From assembly GCA_029979265.1 (NCBI GenBank), contig JAPOHW010000021.1:1-48106 (forward strand): 48,106 bases of DNA. The letters are read 5' to 3'. This DNA is from Actinomycetota bacterium (GTDB lineage Bacteria; Actinomycetota; Acidimicrobiia; Acidimicrobiales; Aldehydirespiratoraceae). A program made the position numbers and the translations under genes. The notes beneath the pieces were generated by a model. The model made no database searches. It saw only the letters and a list, made by a program, of their open reading frames with translations, and was not told where the DNA came from. Positions 23,279-31,561 of this stretch are shown here, piece after piece; the first letter of the stretch is position 1; the number at the start of each line of letters is the position of its first letter.

Positions 23279-24854
23279 CCGAGCGGTTCAGCTCCCACAG
23301 CATCCCCTGCCGGAACTCGATCACGAGCGTCGCCCCGAGCGGCGGGGTCGCGTCCAGTGCGAGGAGCACATGGGAGGTCCTCGGTGTTTGCGCAGTCACG
23401 CTGCGATCGAACCCGACCTCCCACGCCAGCACATTGGTGAGGCTTGTGGACACCCCACCCACATCGACGAACAGTTCGCTGATGTCGGTACTCGGATCGA
23501 GGCGCTCGGCGACTTCGCCGGAGACCGTCGACTCGTGCAACTGGCGGAGCGTTTCGAGTCCGCTGTGGACCCCCCACAACGACGCGCCGACCAGGAGCAT
23601 CCCGACCGCCTCGATCCGCCAACGACACAGTCCCCAGGCCACCAGCCCGACTGCGATCGCCACCGCGGCTGCGGCTCCCGGTTCGAAGATGTCGTTGCCG
23701 TACGGCGCACCACCGACCTCCACCCCGAGCATCATCACCGGCGACCGAGCCGACGCCCAGGTGTCCCCAGAGCCGTTCCACGCGGCAACGATCCCAGCCA
23801 GTGACGGCACACCGACGAGCAACAACGCCGCCCCTCTCCGGCTCAGTCGATGCAGTTGGGCGACGCCGACTGCAACGAGCATGGGAGCCATCACTTCGAC
23901 GTATCGCCCGTGGAGCCATTTGTCGGCCCGGGGAACGCCGGTCAGGAACCACGCTGCGACGACGAGAACGCCAAGACCCACAGCCAGCACCGACCATCCC
24001 TTCGGTCGCGACCGAGCCACGACCACGATGCCCCACAGCGCAAGGCCGGTGCCGGCCAGCACCACATAGGTCAGCGCGCCGAGCCCGAGTTGCAGCATCT
24101 GGACCCCTTCCCCGAGACCACGACGAGAGGCCAGGTCGAACGGGCCATAGATGCCGGGATGGTCGAAGGTGGCGGTTGCGAGTGAGCGACGGAACCACTC
24201 GACGCTCCCCAGCCCAGCCGCACCGGACGCCGCCACCACCGACATCACAGCCGTCCCCCGCCCCCGCACCGCCCAGCTGCTAACTGCGATGACCACAACC
24301 GCCGCTACCCCGAGCCGGGGATGCGCAGCGAACAGCAGAACCGCAGCTGCGACCGCCACCAGCGCGGACCGTGCCGACGTCGTTTCCAGGGCGTCGAACA
24401 ACGCCACCATCACCAGCACGACCAGGAGCGCAAGGAGTCGCTCTGCCCACACGATCGATGCAGTGAGCAGTGCCGCCGGCAGCAGTGCGCCGACGAGCGC
24501 AGCGACGAGTACTCGGCGACGATCGATCTCGGGGAACAAGCGCCGCAGAAACGACGCGAGCGCCGGCACGGTGGCGGCGCCGGCCAGCGCGTTCACCAGA
24601 CGTGCGAATGCGATCATCCCGTCGCCTTCGAGCCCCAGAAGCCATCCGGGTGCAAGCAGCAGCGGATACAGCGGGCCGTACGGGGACTGTGCAGGCATCG
24701 GCGCACCCCCCTCACCGGCGATGGTACGACCCAGTGCGAGATACGCGAGGTCGTCGATCGTCAGCAGCGGTCCGGGCGGGGCGAGAGCGATCACGAGACC
24801 CAACAAGAACACTGCGCTCGTCGCGCCCACCAGCCACCGGGTCCACGCCGACAT
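23211..24854 (-). CDS. Polytopic membrane protein, GT-C glycosyltransferase-like
   Basis: The protein has 547 residues with about ten or more hydrophobic helices. After TM1 (ATSAVFLLGLVIALAPP) the first external loop has LLTIDDLAYLALGR, an acidic DD motif of the sort GT-C transferases use to bind polyprenyl-phosphate sugars. RLLALLVVLVMVALFDALE and HGRYVEVMAPMLVAVG also fit this superfamily. The C-terminus is a small soluble domain. It may add a sugar to lipids, wall polymers or proteins outside the membrane, but donor and acceptor are unknown. ATG 24854 (MSAWTRW) is preferred over upstream in-frame codons that lack TM character. It overlaps PAC2 by 68 bp at the 3' end. Confidence 0.7.
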   Translation of the reverse strand: MSAWTRWLVGATSAVFLLGLVIALAPPGPLLTIDDLAYLALGRTIAGEGGAPMPAQSPYGPLYPLLLAPGWLLGLEGDGMIAFARLVNALAGAATVPALASFLRRLFPEIDRRRVLVAALVGALLPAALLTASIVWAERLLALLVVLVMVALFDALETTSARSALVAVAAAVLLFAAHPRLGVAAVVVIAVSSWAVRGRGTAVMSVVAASGAAGLGSVEWFRRSLATATFDHPGIYGPFDLASRRGLGEGVQMLQLGLGALTYVVLAGTGLALWGIVVVARSRPKGWSVLAVGLGVLVVAAWFLTGVPRADKWLHGRYVEVMAPMLVAVGVAQLHRLSRRGAALLLVGVPSLAGIVAAWNGSGDTWASARSPVMMLGVEVGGAPYGNDIFEPGAAAAVAIAVGLVAWGLCRWRIEAVGMLLVGASLWGVHSGLETLRQLHESTVSGEVAERLDPSTDISELFVDVGGVSTSLTNVLAWEVGFDRSVTAQTPRTSHVLLALDATPPLGATLVIEFRQGMLWELNRSVSGRRRPGSGETPRSRLRHRHR

Positions 24855-24925
24855 CGCCTCGACGTTAGGCCCGAATCGTAGGTGGATGCAGGAATCGCCG
24901 GTGCTACCATCGTGGGCCTCAACCC

Positions 24926-24998
24926 GGGGCATTAGCTCAGTTGGTAGAGCGCATCCATGGCATGGATGAGGTCAGGAGTTCAATTCTCCTATGCTCCA
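24926..24998 (+). tRNA. tRNA-Ala (anticodon GGC)
   Basis: A 73-nt cloverleaf folds by eye. Acceptor GGGGCAT pairs with ATGCTCC (one G-U) plus discriminator A. The D-arm is GCTCAGTTGGTAGAGC. The anticodon stem is CATCC/GGATG around ATGGCAT, giving anticodon GGC (alanine). The T-arm is AGGAG-TTCAATT-CTCCT. CCA is not encoded. It is divergent from the membrane-protein gene and 61 bp upstream of the dioxygenase gene. Confidence 0.95.
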
Positions 24999-25059
24999 CT
25001 CCGATCGAAACGGGGCCTCGTCGGAGGTCCCGTTTCTCGTTTCGTGGCAGGCTTGTCCG

Positions 25060-25920
25060 ATGGGTTCTCTGCCGGTGATCACGCCGCTCGCCGGTACAAC
25101 CTTCGGGGCGACCGTTACGCAGATCGACGTCCGTGCCCTCGATCGAGACTCGTTCGCTGATCTCTACGCCACCTGGCTCGACCGGGGTCTGTTGATCTTC
25201 CCCGGTCAGTTCCTCGACAACGCCGAACAGGACAAGTTCGCTCAGCGTTTCGGAATGCTCGAGTTCGGGGCCTCACCGCTCAGCAACGTTCGCAGGGACG
25301 GATCTGTGCGCCCGACCGACGGATCCGACGACATGATGCAGGTCCTCATCGGCAACATGGGTTGGCACCAGGACTCGACGTACATGCCGGTCCAAGCCAA
25401 AGGAGCCGTGTTCTCCGCAGAGATCGTGCCGGACACGGGCGGCGCAACCGGCTTCGCCGACACTGCCGCTGCCTATGCCGGCCTCGAGCAGCCCATCAAG
25501 GACCGAATCGCCGACCTGCGGGCTCGGCATTCGCTCTACCACTCGCAGGCCCAAGTAGGTCATGCGGGAACGTCGGCCCAGTACAGCGGCTACGGCTTCC
25601 ACGACGGGCCTGTCTCGATTCGGCCGATCGTGAAACGTCATCCCGAAACAGGGAGGCGATCATTGACGATCGGTCGCCATGCCTATGACATCGAGGGTCT
25701 GGAAGCAGCCGAATCTGCCGAACTGTTGGCGAGTCTTGTCGAGCTCGCGACCGAACCGATGTACACCTACCACCACCAGTGGACTGCGGGTGACGTCGTC
25801 GTGTGGGACAACCGTCGACTCCTCCATCGGTCAACGCCCTGGCCCTTTGATCAACCCCGTGTGATGTGGCACACCAGGGTCGCCGGCGACCCCGTCACCG
25901 AGTCGGCAGACGCGGCCTGA
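25060..25920 (+). CDS. TauD/TfdA-family Fe(II)/2-oxoglutarate dioxygenase
   Basis: The 286-residue double-stranded beta-helix enzyme carries the iron triad in WHQDSTY (HxD near residue 104) and the distal His in DNRRLLHRSTPW. The 2-oxoglutarate-binding Arg is likely in RVMWHTRVAG. DTGGATGFADT and SLYHSQAQ are family landmarks. TauD-like enzymes hydroxylate substrates such as taurine or aryloxyalkanoates, or release sulfite or alcohols; this substrate is not known. No sulfonate transporter is nearby. ATG 25060 was chosen as the start of family similarity; the frame runs back into the tRNA. The ribosome site is weak. Confidence 0.9.
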   Translation: MGSLPVITPLAGTTFGATVTQIDVRALDRDSFADLYATWLDRGLLIFPGQFLDNAEQDKFAQRFGMLEFGASPLSNVRRDGSVRPTDGSDDMMQVLIGNMGWHQDSTYMPVQAKGAVFSAEIVPDTGGATGFADTAAAYAGLEQPIKDRIADLRARHSLYHSQAQVGHAGTSAQYSGYGFHDGPVSIRPIVKRHPETGRRSLTIGRHAYDIEGLEAAESAELLASLVELATEPMYTYHHQWTAGDVVVWDNRRLLHRSTPWPFDQPRVMWHTRVAGDPVTESADAA

Positions 25921-25970
25921 GTCGACCGAACGGAAACGGCTCGCAACCCTTCCCGCTTCCCCGAGCAGTC

Positions 25971-26354
25971 CTATGCGGTTTCGGGTTGTGGCGTGAGGGG
26001 GCGCCACGGAACACGCGGCCGGTCGCCCCACAGGCGCTCGAGTTGATAGAAGTCACGCTGCTCTTGCCGGAAAACATGCACCACGAACGGGCCGTAATCC
26101 ATCAGAACCCACTCGCAAGACTCGGCGCCCTCGACTCGAATCGGTGACGGGCCACCGACCCGCCTAATCTCGAGCTCCACTGCCTCGACGATGGCGGCAA
26201 CCTGCCGAGCGTTCGATCCGCTCACCACGACGAAGTAGTCCGAGACCGAGAAAACATCACCAACGTCGATGATCACGGGCTCCGTCGCCTTCTTGCCGTC
26301 AGCAACGGCCGCAGCATGCCGAACGAGATCGAGCAGGTCGTCAGGGTTCGTCAC
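25971..26354 (-). CDS. rsfS: Ribosomal silencing factor RsfS
   Basis: The 127-residue protein binds uL14 and blocks subunit joining when nutrients run low. Typical segments are PVIIDVGDVFSVSDYFVVVSG, NARQVAAIVEAVE and ESCEWVLMDYGPFVVHVF, followed by FYQLERLWGD. I place the start at GTG 26354, which shares GTGA with the upstream gene's stop and has GGAAGG 4-5 nt before it. A longer ATG start at 26366 would overlap the upstream gene by 16 nt. It is the last gene of nadD-LCP-rsfS. Confidence 0.95.
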   Translation of the reverse strand: MTNPDDLLDLVRHAAAVADGKKATEPVIIDVGDVFSVSDYFVVVSGSNARQVAAIVEAVELEIRRVGGPSPIRVEGAESCEWVLMDYGPFVVHVFRQEQRDFYQLERLWGDRPRVPWRPLTPQPETA

Positions 26355-27571
26355 GGAGCCTTCCAATCGGTGCCGATCACCACGGTGAGGTCCACAGGCT
26401 GATCCGGTTCGTCAGAGAACACAACCTGCGCCCCCAGTTCTGCCGCGATGATGGCCGCCGCCCCTTCGGCATCGGCCCGGTGGTACGTGACGACCGAGTT
26501 GGCAACACCGAACGTCGTCGCATTTCCGAGCACCCGAACCTCGCCGACATCGGCCACTGTCTCCAGAGCAGCGTCGCGAACGGCACGATCGCCGGTCCCG
26601 TCGAGCAGTCGCAGCGTCGGTATGGGTGACCCGATCGGTGCAATTCGCAGCGGCACCATGCGATCGGTCAGATCAGCGAGCCATGCTCGGCCCCGCTCGT
26701 CGAGCGAGTAGACAGCCTCCTCCGCATCGCCATTCCCGGGGGCGACCGGCAGAATCTGTAAATCGGCTCGACCGCCGGCGAATCCCCGCAGGAATGGCGA
26801 CAGTCCGAAGTCGTGGGGCAGCGTCACCAACAGCGGGTCGTCTGCAGCAGCAATCACTGCGAGCCAACTGGTCCACAGATCGAGCTGCCGTTCGGTGCGA
26901 TTCGCCTCGAACTCGGAGGGATTGCGCCAGCGGTAGAGCTCCGCTCCGGTGTCGCCACGCAGCTGCTGTCCGCCGGCTCGGAGGAACACCGTTTCGCGAC
27001 CATCGTCATCGGCCTCGACCAGCGGATCGAGCAGGTTGATCGGCAGTGGTTCGCCGAGCGACAGGAGTTGCGCGAGTTCCGGGGTTTCGATGACATCGGT
27101 CTCGACGAATCCGAAGCCGAACATCGTCCCGACATCACGCTCGATTGCATCCAGTCCTCCGGTTCGCCACCGTTGGGCGAAGGTTGGTCCGTCGATCCCG
27201 TCCGACGACACGTCGGCGCCCACCAAAACGGCATGTCCACCATTGTCGAGCAAGGTCGCTGCCAGCACCGTCAACCCCACGAGCTCGCCGTCGTCGAGAT
27301 GAACGATGAGCATGGTGGGCGTGGGATCGACGAACACCTCGTAGCCCGGCTGGGTCGGATCGGTCACGATCTGGACGACCGTGCCGTCGGTGCTGTCGAG
27401 CACAGCTTTGGTGCCAGCTCGCCACAGCAGAAACACGCAAAGGCCGAGCGCAACGATCACAACGGGAAAGACGAACCGGAAGAAGGGATTCGCCTTCGGT
27501 GCTGGCCGCCGCCCATGCGGGGGTCCTGGCTCCTCGTAGTCGTCGAGGGTGATGTGGTCGACGGTCGTCAC
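26351..27571 (-). CDS. Divergent LCP-like (LytR-CpsA-Psr) protein with LytR_C domain
   Basis: The 406-residue protein has a short cytoplasmic tail and one TM helix near residues 33-50 (FVFPVVIVALGLCVFLLW). The middle resembles a reduced LCP domain: TMLIVHLDDGELVGLTVLAA, GGLDAIERDVGTMFGF and a NPSEFEANRTERQ segment where LCP enzymes have their catalytic Arg cluster. The C-terminal 90 residues fit LytR_C (LRLLDGTGDRAVRDAALETV ... SVVTYHRADAEGAAA). LCP proteins attach wall polymers to peptidoglycan from lipid-linked donors. Here several LCP catalytic residues are not obvious, so activity is uncertain. The GTG start overlaps the nadD stop and the gene overlaps rsfS. Confidence 0.72.
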   Translation of the reverse strand: MTTVDHITLDDYEEPGPPHGRRPAPKANPFFRFVFPVVIVALGLCVFLLWRAGTKAVLDSTDGTVVQIVTDPTQPGYEVFVDPTPTMLIVHLDDGELVGLTVLAATLLDNGGHAVLVGADVSSDGIDGPTFAQRWRTGGLDAIERDVGTMFGFGFVETDVIETPELAQLLSLGEPLPINLLDPLVEADDDGRETVFLRAGGQQLRGDTGAELYRWRNPSEFEANRTERQLDLWTSWLAVIAAADDPLLVTLPHDFGLSPFLRGFAGGRADLQILPVAPGNGDAEEAVYSLDERGRAWLADLTDRMVPLRIAPIGSPIPTLRLLDGTGDRAVRDAALETVADVGEVRVLGNATTFGVANSVVTYHRADAEGAAAIIAAELGAQVVFSDEPDQPVDLTVVIGTDWKAP

Positions 27572-28173
27572 GAATCCACCGCACCGTAGAGATCCCGAGC
27601 CTCGATCAGGTCTGCGACAGCGCTCGGAACGAGTCCACGAATCGGTTCACCTGCAGCAGTTCGCCGTCGAAGGTCACTCGACGAAACGTCGATCGACGGT
27701 ACCTCGACGACCAGATGGGGCCAGCCCGCTGGGGGACGACCGCCCTCCCGACCACCTCGATCGACCACGACGATCACCGCTCGGTCCCGTACGTCGCCGG
27801 GGCGGCTCCATGTGTCCAGGCCCTCGGCAGCGTCGGAACCGACGATCAGGAAGAACTCGTCGCCAGGGTTCGCTGCTGCGAGATGGGCAAGCGTGTCGGC
27901 CATATAGGAAGGGCCGCTTCGCTGAACCTCGAGGTCGGACACTTCGACGCCGGACAATCCCGCGGCGGCAAGTTCGGTCATGGCGAGGCGATCGACAGCA
28001 GGGGTGACCGCGCTGTGGGAGCTCTTCTGCCACGGGTCACCAGCGACCATCAGCAGGACTCGATCGAGCGCCAGCACGTGCCTGACTTCCAGGGCAATAG
28101 CAAGGTGGCCCACATGGGGAGGATCGAACGTCCCGCCCAGGACACCGACCCGTTCGCCCGACCCATCAGCCAC
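27568..28173 (-). CDS. nadD: Nicotinate-nucleotide adenylyltransferase NadD
   Basis: The enzyme adenylates nicotinate mononucleotide to deamido-NAD in NAD synthesis. The nucleotidyltransferase motifs are intact: VLGGTFDPPHVGHLAIA near the N-terminus and IDVSSSDLRRRTAAG (the ISSTxIR element) near the C-terminus. FLIVGSDAAEGLDTW is also typical. GTG 28173 gives 201 residues, the usual length. An upstream start at 28269 would add 32 residues unlike the family and run over the palindrome at 28255. The gene overlaps the LCP-like gene by GTGA. Confidence 0.95.
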   Translation of the reverse strand: MADGSGERVGVLGGTFDPPHVGHLAIALEVRHVLALDRVLLMVAGDPWQKSSHSAVTPAVDRLAMTELAAAGLSGVEVSDLEVQRSGPSYMADTLAHLAAANPGDEFFLIVGSDAAEGLDTWSRPGDVRDRAVIVVVDRGGREGGRPPAGWPHLVVEVPSIDVSSSDLRRRTAAGEPIRGLVPSAVADLIEARDLYGAVDS

Positions 28174-28254
28174 GGCGGTGAGTGTAGGCCTCCACGGCTG
28201 CTCTTCGGGAGCGACCTGAACGCGTACCGATTGGCTGTCGGCTTCAGACCCCAA

Positions 28255-28270
28255 CGTGACATAAGTCACG
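28255..28270. promoter_or_regulatory. CRP/GlxR-type palindrome in the nadD/sigma spacer
   Basis: The 16-bp sequence CGTGACATAAGTCACG matches the CRP/GlxR pattern TGTGA-NNTANN-TCACA except at the two outermost bases, and has the central TA. The surrounding dyad is perfect over 7+7 bp (28254-28271). It lies in a 244-bp spacer between divergent nadD and a group 2 sigma gene, 147 bp before the sigma start and 82 bp before the nadD start. Control by a cAMP-dependent CRP-like regulator is inference. Confidence 0.5.
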
Positions 28271-28417
28271 TAGTTGGTTCTTTACGGTCGCGTCACGATG
28301 TGCGCACAATACGTCGGTTGGACCGCAGAACAGCGCGCAACGAGTGCGCCCACGGTACCGACTTCCCCCCTTGAAAAAATGGGTTCGTGTTGGTGCGTGC
28401 CCTCGGTTAGGAATGCC

Positions 28418-29260
28418 ATGAGTGACTCTGTTGGACAGTATTTGAACGAGATCGGCGCCGTGGCGTTGCTCAACGCCCAAGAAGAGCGTGAGCTCTCCCA
28501 GGTCATCGAAAAAGGGTTCGAGGCCACCGCCCGAAAGGAAGCTGGCGAGAAGGGCCGCGACATCGACAAAGCCATTCGTGAGGCCGCCGCTGCGAAGGAC
28601 CGGTTCATCCGGGCCAACCTTCGCCTCGTGGTGAGCGTTGCCCGTCGCTACCCACTGCCCCCGGGCATGGAGCTGCTCGACCTGATTCAGGAAGGCAACC
28701 TCGGCCTCGAGCACGCCGTCGACAAGTTCGACTGGCGCAAGGGGTTCAAGTTCTCGACCTACGCGACCTTCTGGATTCGCCAGGCCATCGGCCGTGCCCT
28801 CGATCAGAAGGCGTCGCTGGTTCGACTGCCCGGCGATCGCTCGGCCAGCCTTCGCGCTGCCCTGCGAGCCGTGTCCGGAGACGGCGATGAACTCGACGAC
28901 GAACACGCTCGTCTGCACCGGTTGACAACCCCGACCAGTCTCGATCGCACCATCGGCGACGACGATTCCAACGAACTGGTCGACCTTCTTCCCGACTCGA
29001 ACCCTGGCCCTGAAGTCGAAGTCATGGCGAACGCCGAGATGGAGATGGTCACCGGCCTCCTCGACATTCTCGACCACCGCGCCAAGTACGCCGTCGAGCA
29101 GCGGTTCGGTCTCGGTGATGGCCGCAAACGTTCCTACCGTGAAGTGGGCGAAGACCTCGGAGTCACGGCCGAAGCCGCCCGCCGCCTGGTCAAGCGAGCC
29201 ATTCACTCGGTGCGCGAGCACGCATCTGCAATGGCCGACTCGGTCGACGCTGTCGCCTGA
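28418..29260 (+). CDS. Group 2 (SigB/HrdB-like) RNA polymerase sigma-70 factor
   Basis: The 280-residue factor has region 1.2 (SVGQYLNEIGAVALLNAQEE), region 2 with the core-binding and -10 helices (NLRLVVSVARRYPLPPGMEL, LDLIQEGNLGLEHAVDKFD, FSTYATFWIRQAI) and region 3. Region 4 contains the helix-turn-helix (SYREVGEDLGVTAEAARRLV). No long 1.1 region is present, and the protein is too short for the main sigma, so it is a non-essential group 2 type. ATG 28418 has TAGGA 6 nt upstream. A longer open frame from 28274 lacks similarity. An intrinsic terminator follows. Confidence 0.93.
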   Translation: MSDSVGQYLNEIGAVALLNAQEERELSQVIEKGFEATARKEAGEKGRDIDKAIREAAAAKDRFIRANLRLVVSVARRYPLPPGMELLDLIQEGNLGLEHAVDKFDWRKGFKFSTYATFWIRQAIGRALDQKASLVRLPGDRSASLRAALRAVSGDGDELDDEHARLHRLTTPTSLDRTIGDDDSNELVDLLPDSNPGPEVEVMANAEMEMVTGLLDILDHRAKYAVEQRFGLGDGRKRSYREVGEDLGVTAEAARRLVKRAIHSVREHASAMADSVDAVA

Positions 29261-29278
29261 GTTCTTCAGCACGCTGAA

Positions 29279-29316
29279 CCGAAGCCCTCGCCGTTGGCGA
29301 GGGCTTCGGCCGTTTT
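29279..29316 (+). terminator. Intrinsic terminator after the sigma gene
   Basis: A perfect 14-bp stem (CCGAAGCCCTCGCC at 29279-29292 and its complement at 29296-29309) closes a 3-nt loop, GTT. It is followed by CCGTTTT. It lies 18 bp after the sigma stop, so aroG must have its own promoter. Confidence 0.88.
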
Positions 29317-29428
29317 GGGCGGGCAGAACGACGATGACTCGAAGGCCTCAGAACCCGAACCGCGCACCCGTCATCCCGAAATCCGGTTGGCGAAGCTATC
29401 CCCAGGCACCAGACTTGTTCCCGTGACA

Positions 29429-30769
29429 ATGACCTGGACCCCCAGCACCTGGCGTGAGCGAGAAGCACGACATCAGCCCGAGTGGCCAGATGTTGGCGAA
29501 CTCGATCAGGCCGAGAAGATCCTCGGCCAGATGCCGCCCCTGGTGTTCGCCGGTGAAGCCCGCGACCTCACTTCCCAGCTCGCCAAGGTCGCAGCCGGGG
29601 AAGCGTTCTTGCTGCAGGCCGGTGACTGTGCCGAGTCGTTCGACAGTTCCGCCGATTCCATCCGTGACAAGCTTCGCGTGATCCTGCAGATGGCCGTCGT
29701 CTTGACCTACTCAGGGGGTCTCCCGGTGGTGAAAGTCGGCCGTATCGCCGGCCAGTTCGCCAAACCACGCTCATCGGCGACCGAGACGCAGGGCGACACC
29801 GAGCTCCCGTCGTTCCTCGGCCAGATCGTGAACGACGTCGGGTTCACCGAGTCGGAGCGACGACCGGATGCACAGCGCCTGCTCACTGCGTACAACCGGG
29901 CCGCCTCGACGCTCAACCTCCTCCGCGCGTTCACGCGGGGTGGCTACGCCGACCTGAGCCAGATCAACACCTGGAATCGTGAGTTCGTCGCCTCCTCTCC
30001 TGCCGGTGAACGGTACGCACAGATGGCCGACGAGATCGACCGAGCACTGCGCTTCATGCAGGCGTGCGGCATCGATGGAGAGAGCGTGCCTGCGATCCAC
30101 GAGGTCGACTTCTTCACCAGCCACGAAGCTCTGCTGCTCAACTACGAACAAGCCCTCACTCGCCAAGACTCGCTCACCGGCGACTGGTACGACTGCTCCG
30201 CGCACATGCTCTGGATCGGTGAGCGGACGAGGCAGGTCGGTGGCGCTCACGTCGAGTTCCTGCGGGGCGTCAAGAACCCACTCGGATGCAAGGTCGGCCC
30301 CACAGCCACGCCAGACGACATCATCGGTATCTGTGAGGCACTCAATCCCGATCGTGTCCCCGGCCGCCTCACCCTGATCACCCGCCAGGGATCCGAGAAC
30401 GTTCGCACGAATCTGCCGCCCTTGCTGGCAGCGGTTCGCGACTCGGGTCACCCTGTCGTATGGGCCTGCGACCCGATGCACGGCAACACCTACACCGCTG
30501 AGAACGGTCGAAAGACCCGCCATTTCGACAGCGTGCTCGCAGAGATCTCGGGGTTCTTCGCAGCGCATCACCAAGAAGGCACCTGGCCCGGTGGAATCCA
30601 TGTCGAACTGACCGGCGACAGCGTCACCGAATGTGTGGGGGGCAGCGACGGCATCGACGAGGAAGCACTCGATCAGGCGTACGAGACGATGTGCGACCCG
30701 CGACTCAACGGCCGCCAGAGTGTCGATCTTGCGTTCATGGTCGCCGACATGCTCCACAACCGAGGCTGA
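29429..30769 (+). CDS. aroG: Class II DAHP synthase (first step of the shikimate pathway)
   Basis: The enzyme joins phosphoenolpyruvate and erythrose 4-phosphate to DAHP. The 446-residue length and start MTWTPSTWR match the plant/actinobacterial class II type. The Mn-ligand Cys is in LQAGDCAESF (near residue 67), and the His ligand is in CDPMHGNTY (near 351). GGIHVELTGDSVTECVGG supplies the Glu, and YETMCDPRLNGRQS is the usual C-terminus. GTG 29423 is an alternative start two codons upstream. No ribosome site is obvious. It stands alone between terminator and ECF sigma gene. Confidence 0.96.
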   Translation: MTWTPSTWREREARHQPEWPDVGELDQAEKILGQMPPLVFAGEARDLTSQLAKVAAGEAFLLQAGDCAESFDSSADSIRDKLRVILQMAVVLTYSGGLPVVKVGRIAGQFAKPRSSATETQGDTELPSFLGQIVNDVGFTESERRPDAQRLLTAYNRAASTLNLLRAFTRGGYADLSQINTWNREFVASSPAGERYAQMADEIDRALRFMQACGIDGESVPAIHEVDFFTSHEALLLNYEQALTRQDSLTGDWYDCSAHMLWIGERTRQVGGAHVEFLRGVKNPLGCKVGPTATPDDIIGICEALNPDRVPGRLTLITRQGSENVRTNLPPLLAAVRDSGHPVVWACDPMHGNTYTAENGRKTRHFDSVLAEISGFFAAHHQEGTWPGGIHVELTGDSVTECVGGSDGIDEEALDQAYETMCDPRLNGRQSVDLAFMVADMLHNRG

Positions 30770-31003
30770 CCAAAAAAACCTCCGGCACTGCATCCGCTGG
30801 ACAGGTTCCTGTCGTTGCGTGAGGTGAACACCCTCTTCGTCGACGGTGAGGAATCGCATGGTCATTTCGATGATGTCGCTGCCGCCAGCCGAACCACAGG
30901 CGCCCTTGATGTGGCGGCGCAGTCGGCCCCGACGGCTGGTGGTCCGGTGGTACCAACCGTGACGCTGACCGAGATCCGCCAAACGATCGACCAATCAGCT
31001 GAC

Positions 31004-31009
31004 TACAGT
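31004..31009 (+). promoter_or_regulatory. Possible -10 element of a leaderless ECF sigma transcript
   Basis: TACAGT ends 6 nt before the GTG at 31016, and no ribosome site precedes that GTG. This spacing fits a leaderless start. It lies at the end of the 246-bp gap (30770-31015) after aroG, in which I see no gene; an upstream in-frame extension from 30815 has low-complexity composition and is not supported. Confidence 0.3.
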
Positions 31010-31015
31010 CATCGT

Positions 31016-31561
31016 GTGACTTCAGCCGAAGCTCCTGTTTTCGACGAGGTCGAAGTTGCGTTTGCGAGTGGTGACGACCATGCCCTGCGCTTGGCCTACG
31101 ACGCTCACGGCCGGATGATTTACGGCTTCTGTGCCCGATCGCTCGGACCCGAACGGGCCAAGGACGTCACCCAGGACGTATTCGTCAGTGCGTGGAAGGC
31201 GAGGCACCGGTACGACCCGGCGAAGGGACGCCTCGGCGCCTGGCTCATGGCCATCACCCGCAATCGAATCATCGACAACGTGCGCTCCGAAAAGCGGCAC
31301 AGCGACCGCCGAGCCGATGAAGACTCCGTCGAACTGCACACCGACGCAGAGGTCGATGCCACGGGCGACAAGATGCTCGTGGCCGATGCGTTGCTCGCAT
31401 TGCCAGAGCGTGCCCGAGAGGTCATCACGCTCGCCTACTTTCACGATCTCACCCATCCTCAGATTGCCGAACGCACCAACATTCCGCTCGGAACCGTGAA
31501 GAGCGACATCCGGCGAGGACTGGCTCGGATTCGTCACCACCTGGAGAACCAGAATGACTGA
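31016..31561 (+). CDS. ECF RNA polymerase sigma factor (SigK-like)
   Basis: The 181-residue factor has sigma-2 (LRLAYDAHGRMIYGFCARSLG, then DVTQDVFVSAWKARHRYDP, LGAWLMAITRNRIID) and sigma-4 (LLALPERAREVITLAYF, HPQIAERTNIPLGTVKSDI). Regions 1 and 3 are missing, as in ECF sigmas. It overlaps the next gene, an RskA-like anti-sigma, by 8 nt, which supports a SigK/RskA-type pair. GTG 31016 was chosen for normal ECF length. The stimulus is unknown. Confidence 0.92.
   Translation: MTSAEAPVFDEVEVAFASGDDHALRLAYDAHGRMIYGFCARSLGPERAKDVTQDVFVSAWKARHRYDPAKGRLGAWLMAITRNRIIDNVRSEKRHSDRRADEDSVELHTDAEVDATGDKMLVADALLALPERAREVITLAYFHDLTHPQIAERTNIPLGTVKSDIRRGLARIRHHLENQND

Noticed and set aside
24926..25060. 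tRNA-Ala as an integration site for a mobile element
   Set aside because: No integrase, no repeated tRNA 3' end downstream and no change of gene character were seen.
28274..28417. N-terminal extension of the group 2 sigma factor
   Set aside because: The extension is Cys/Trp-containing and unlike sigma region 1, and ATG 28418 has a ribosome site.
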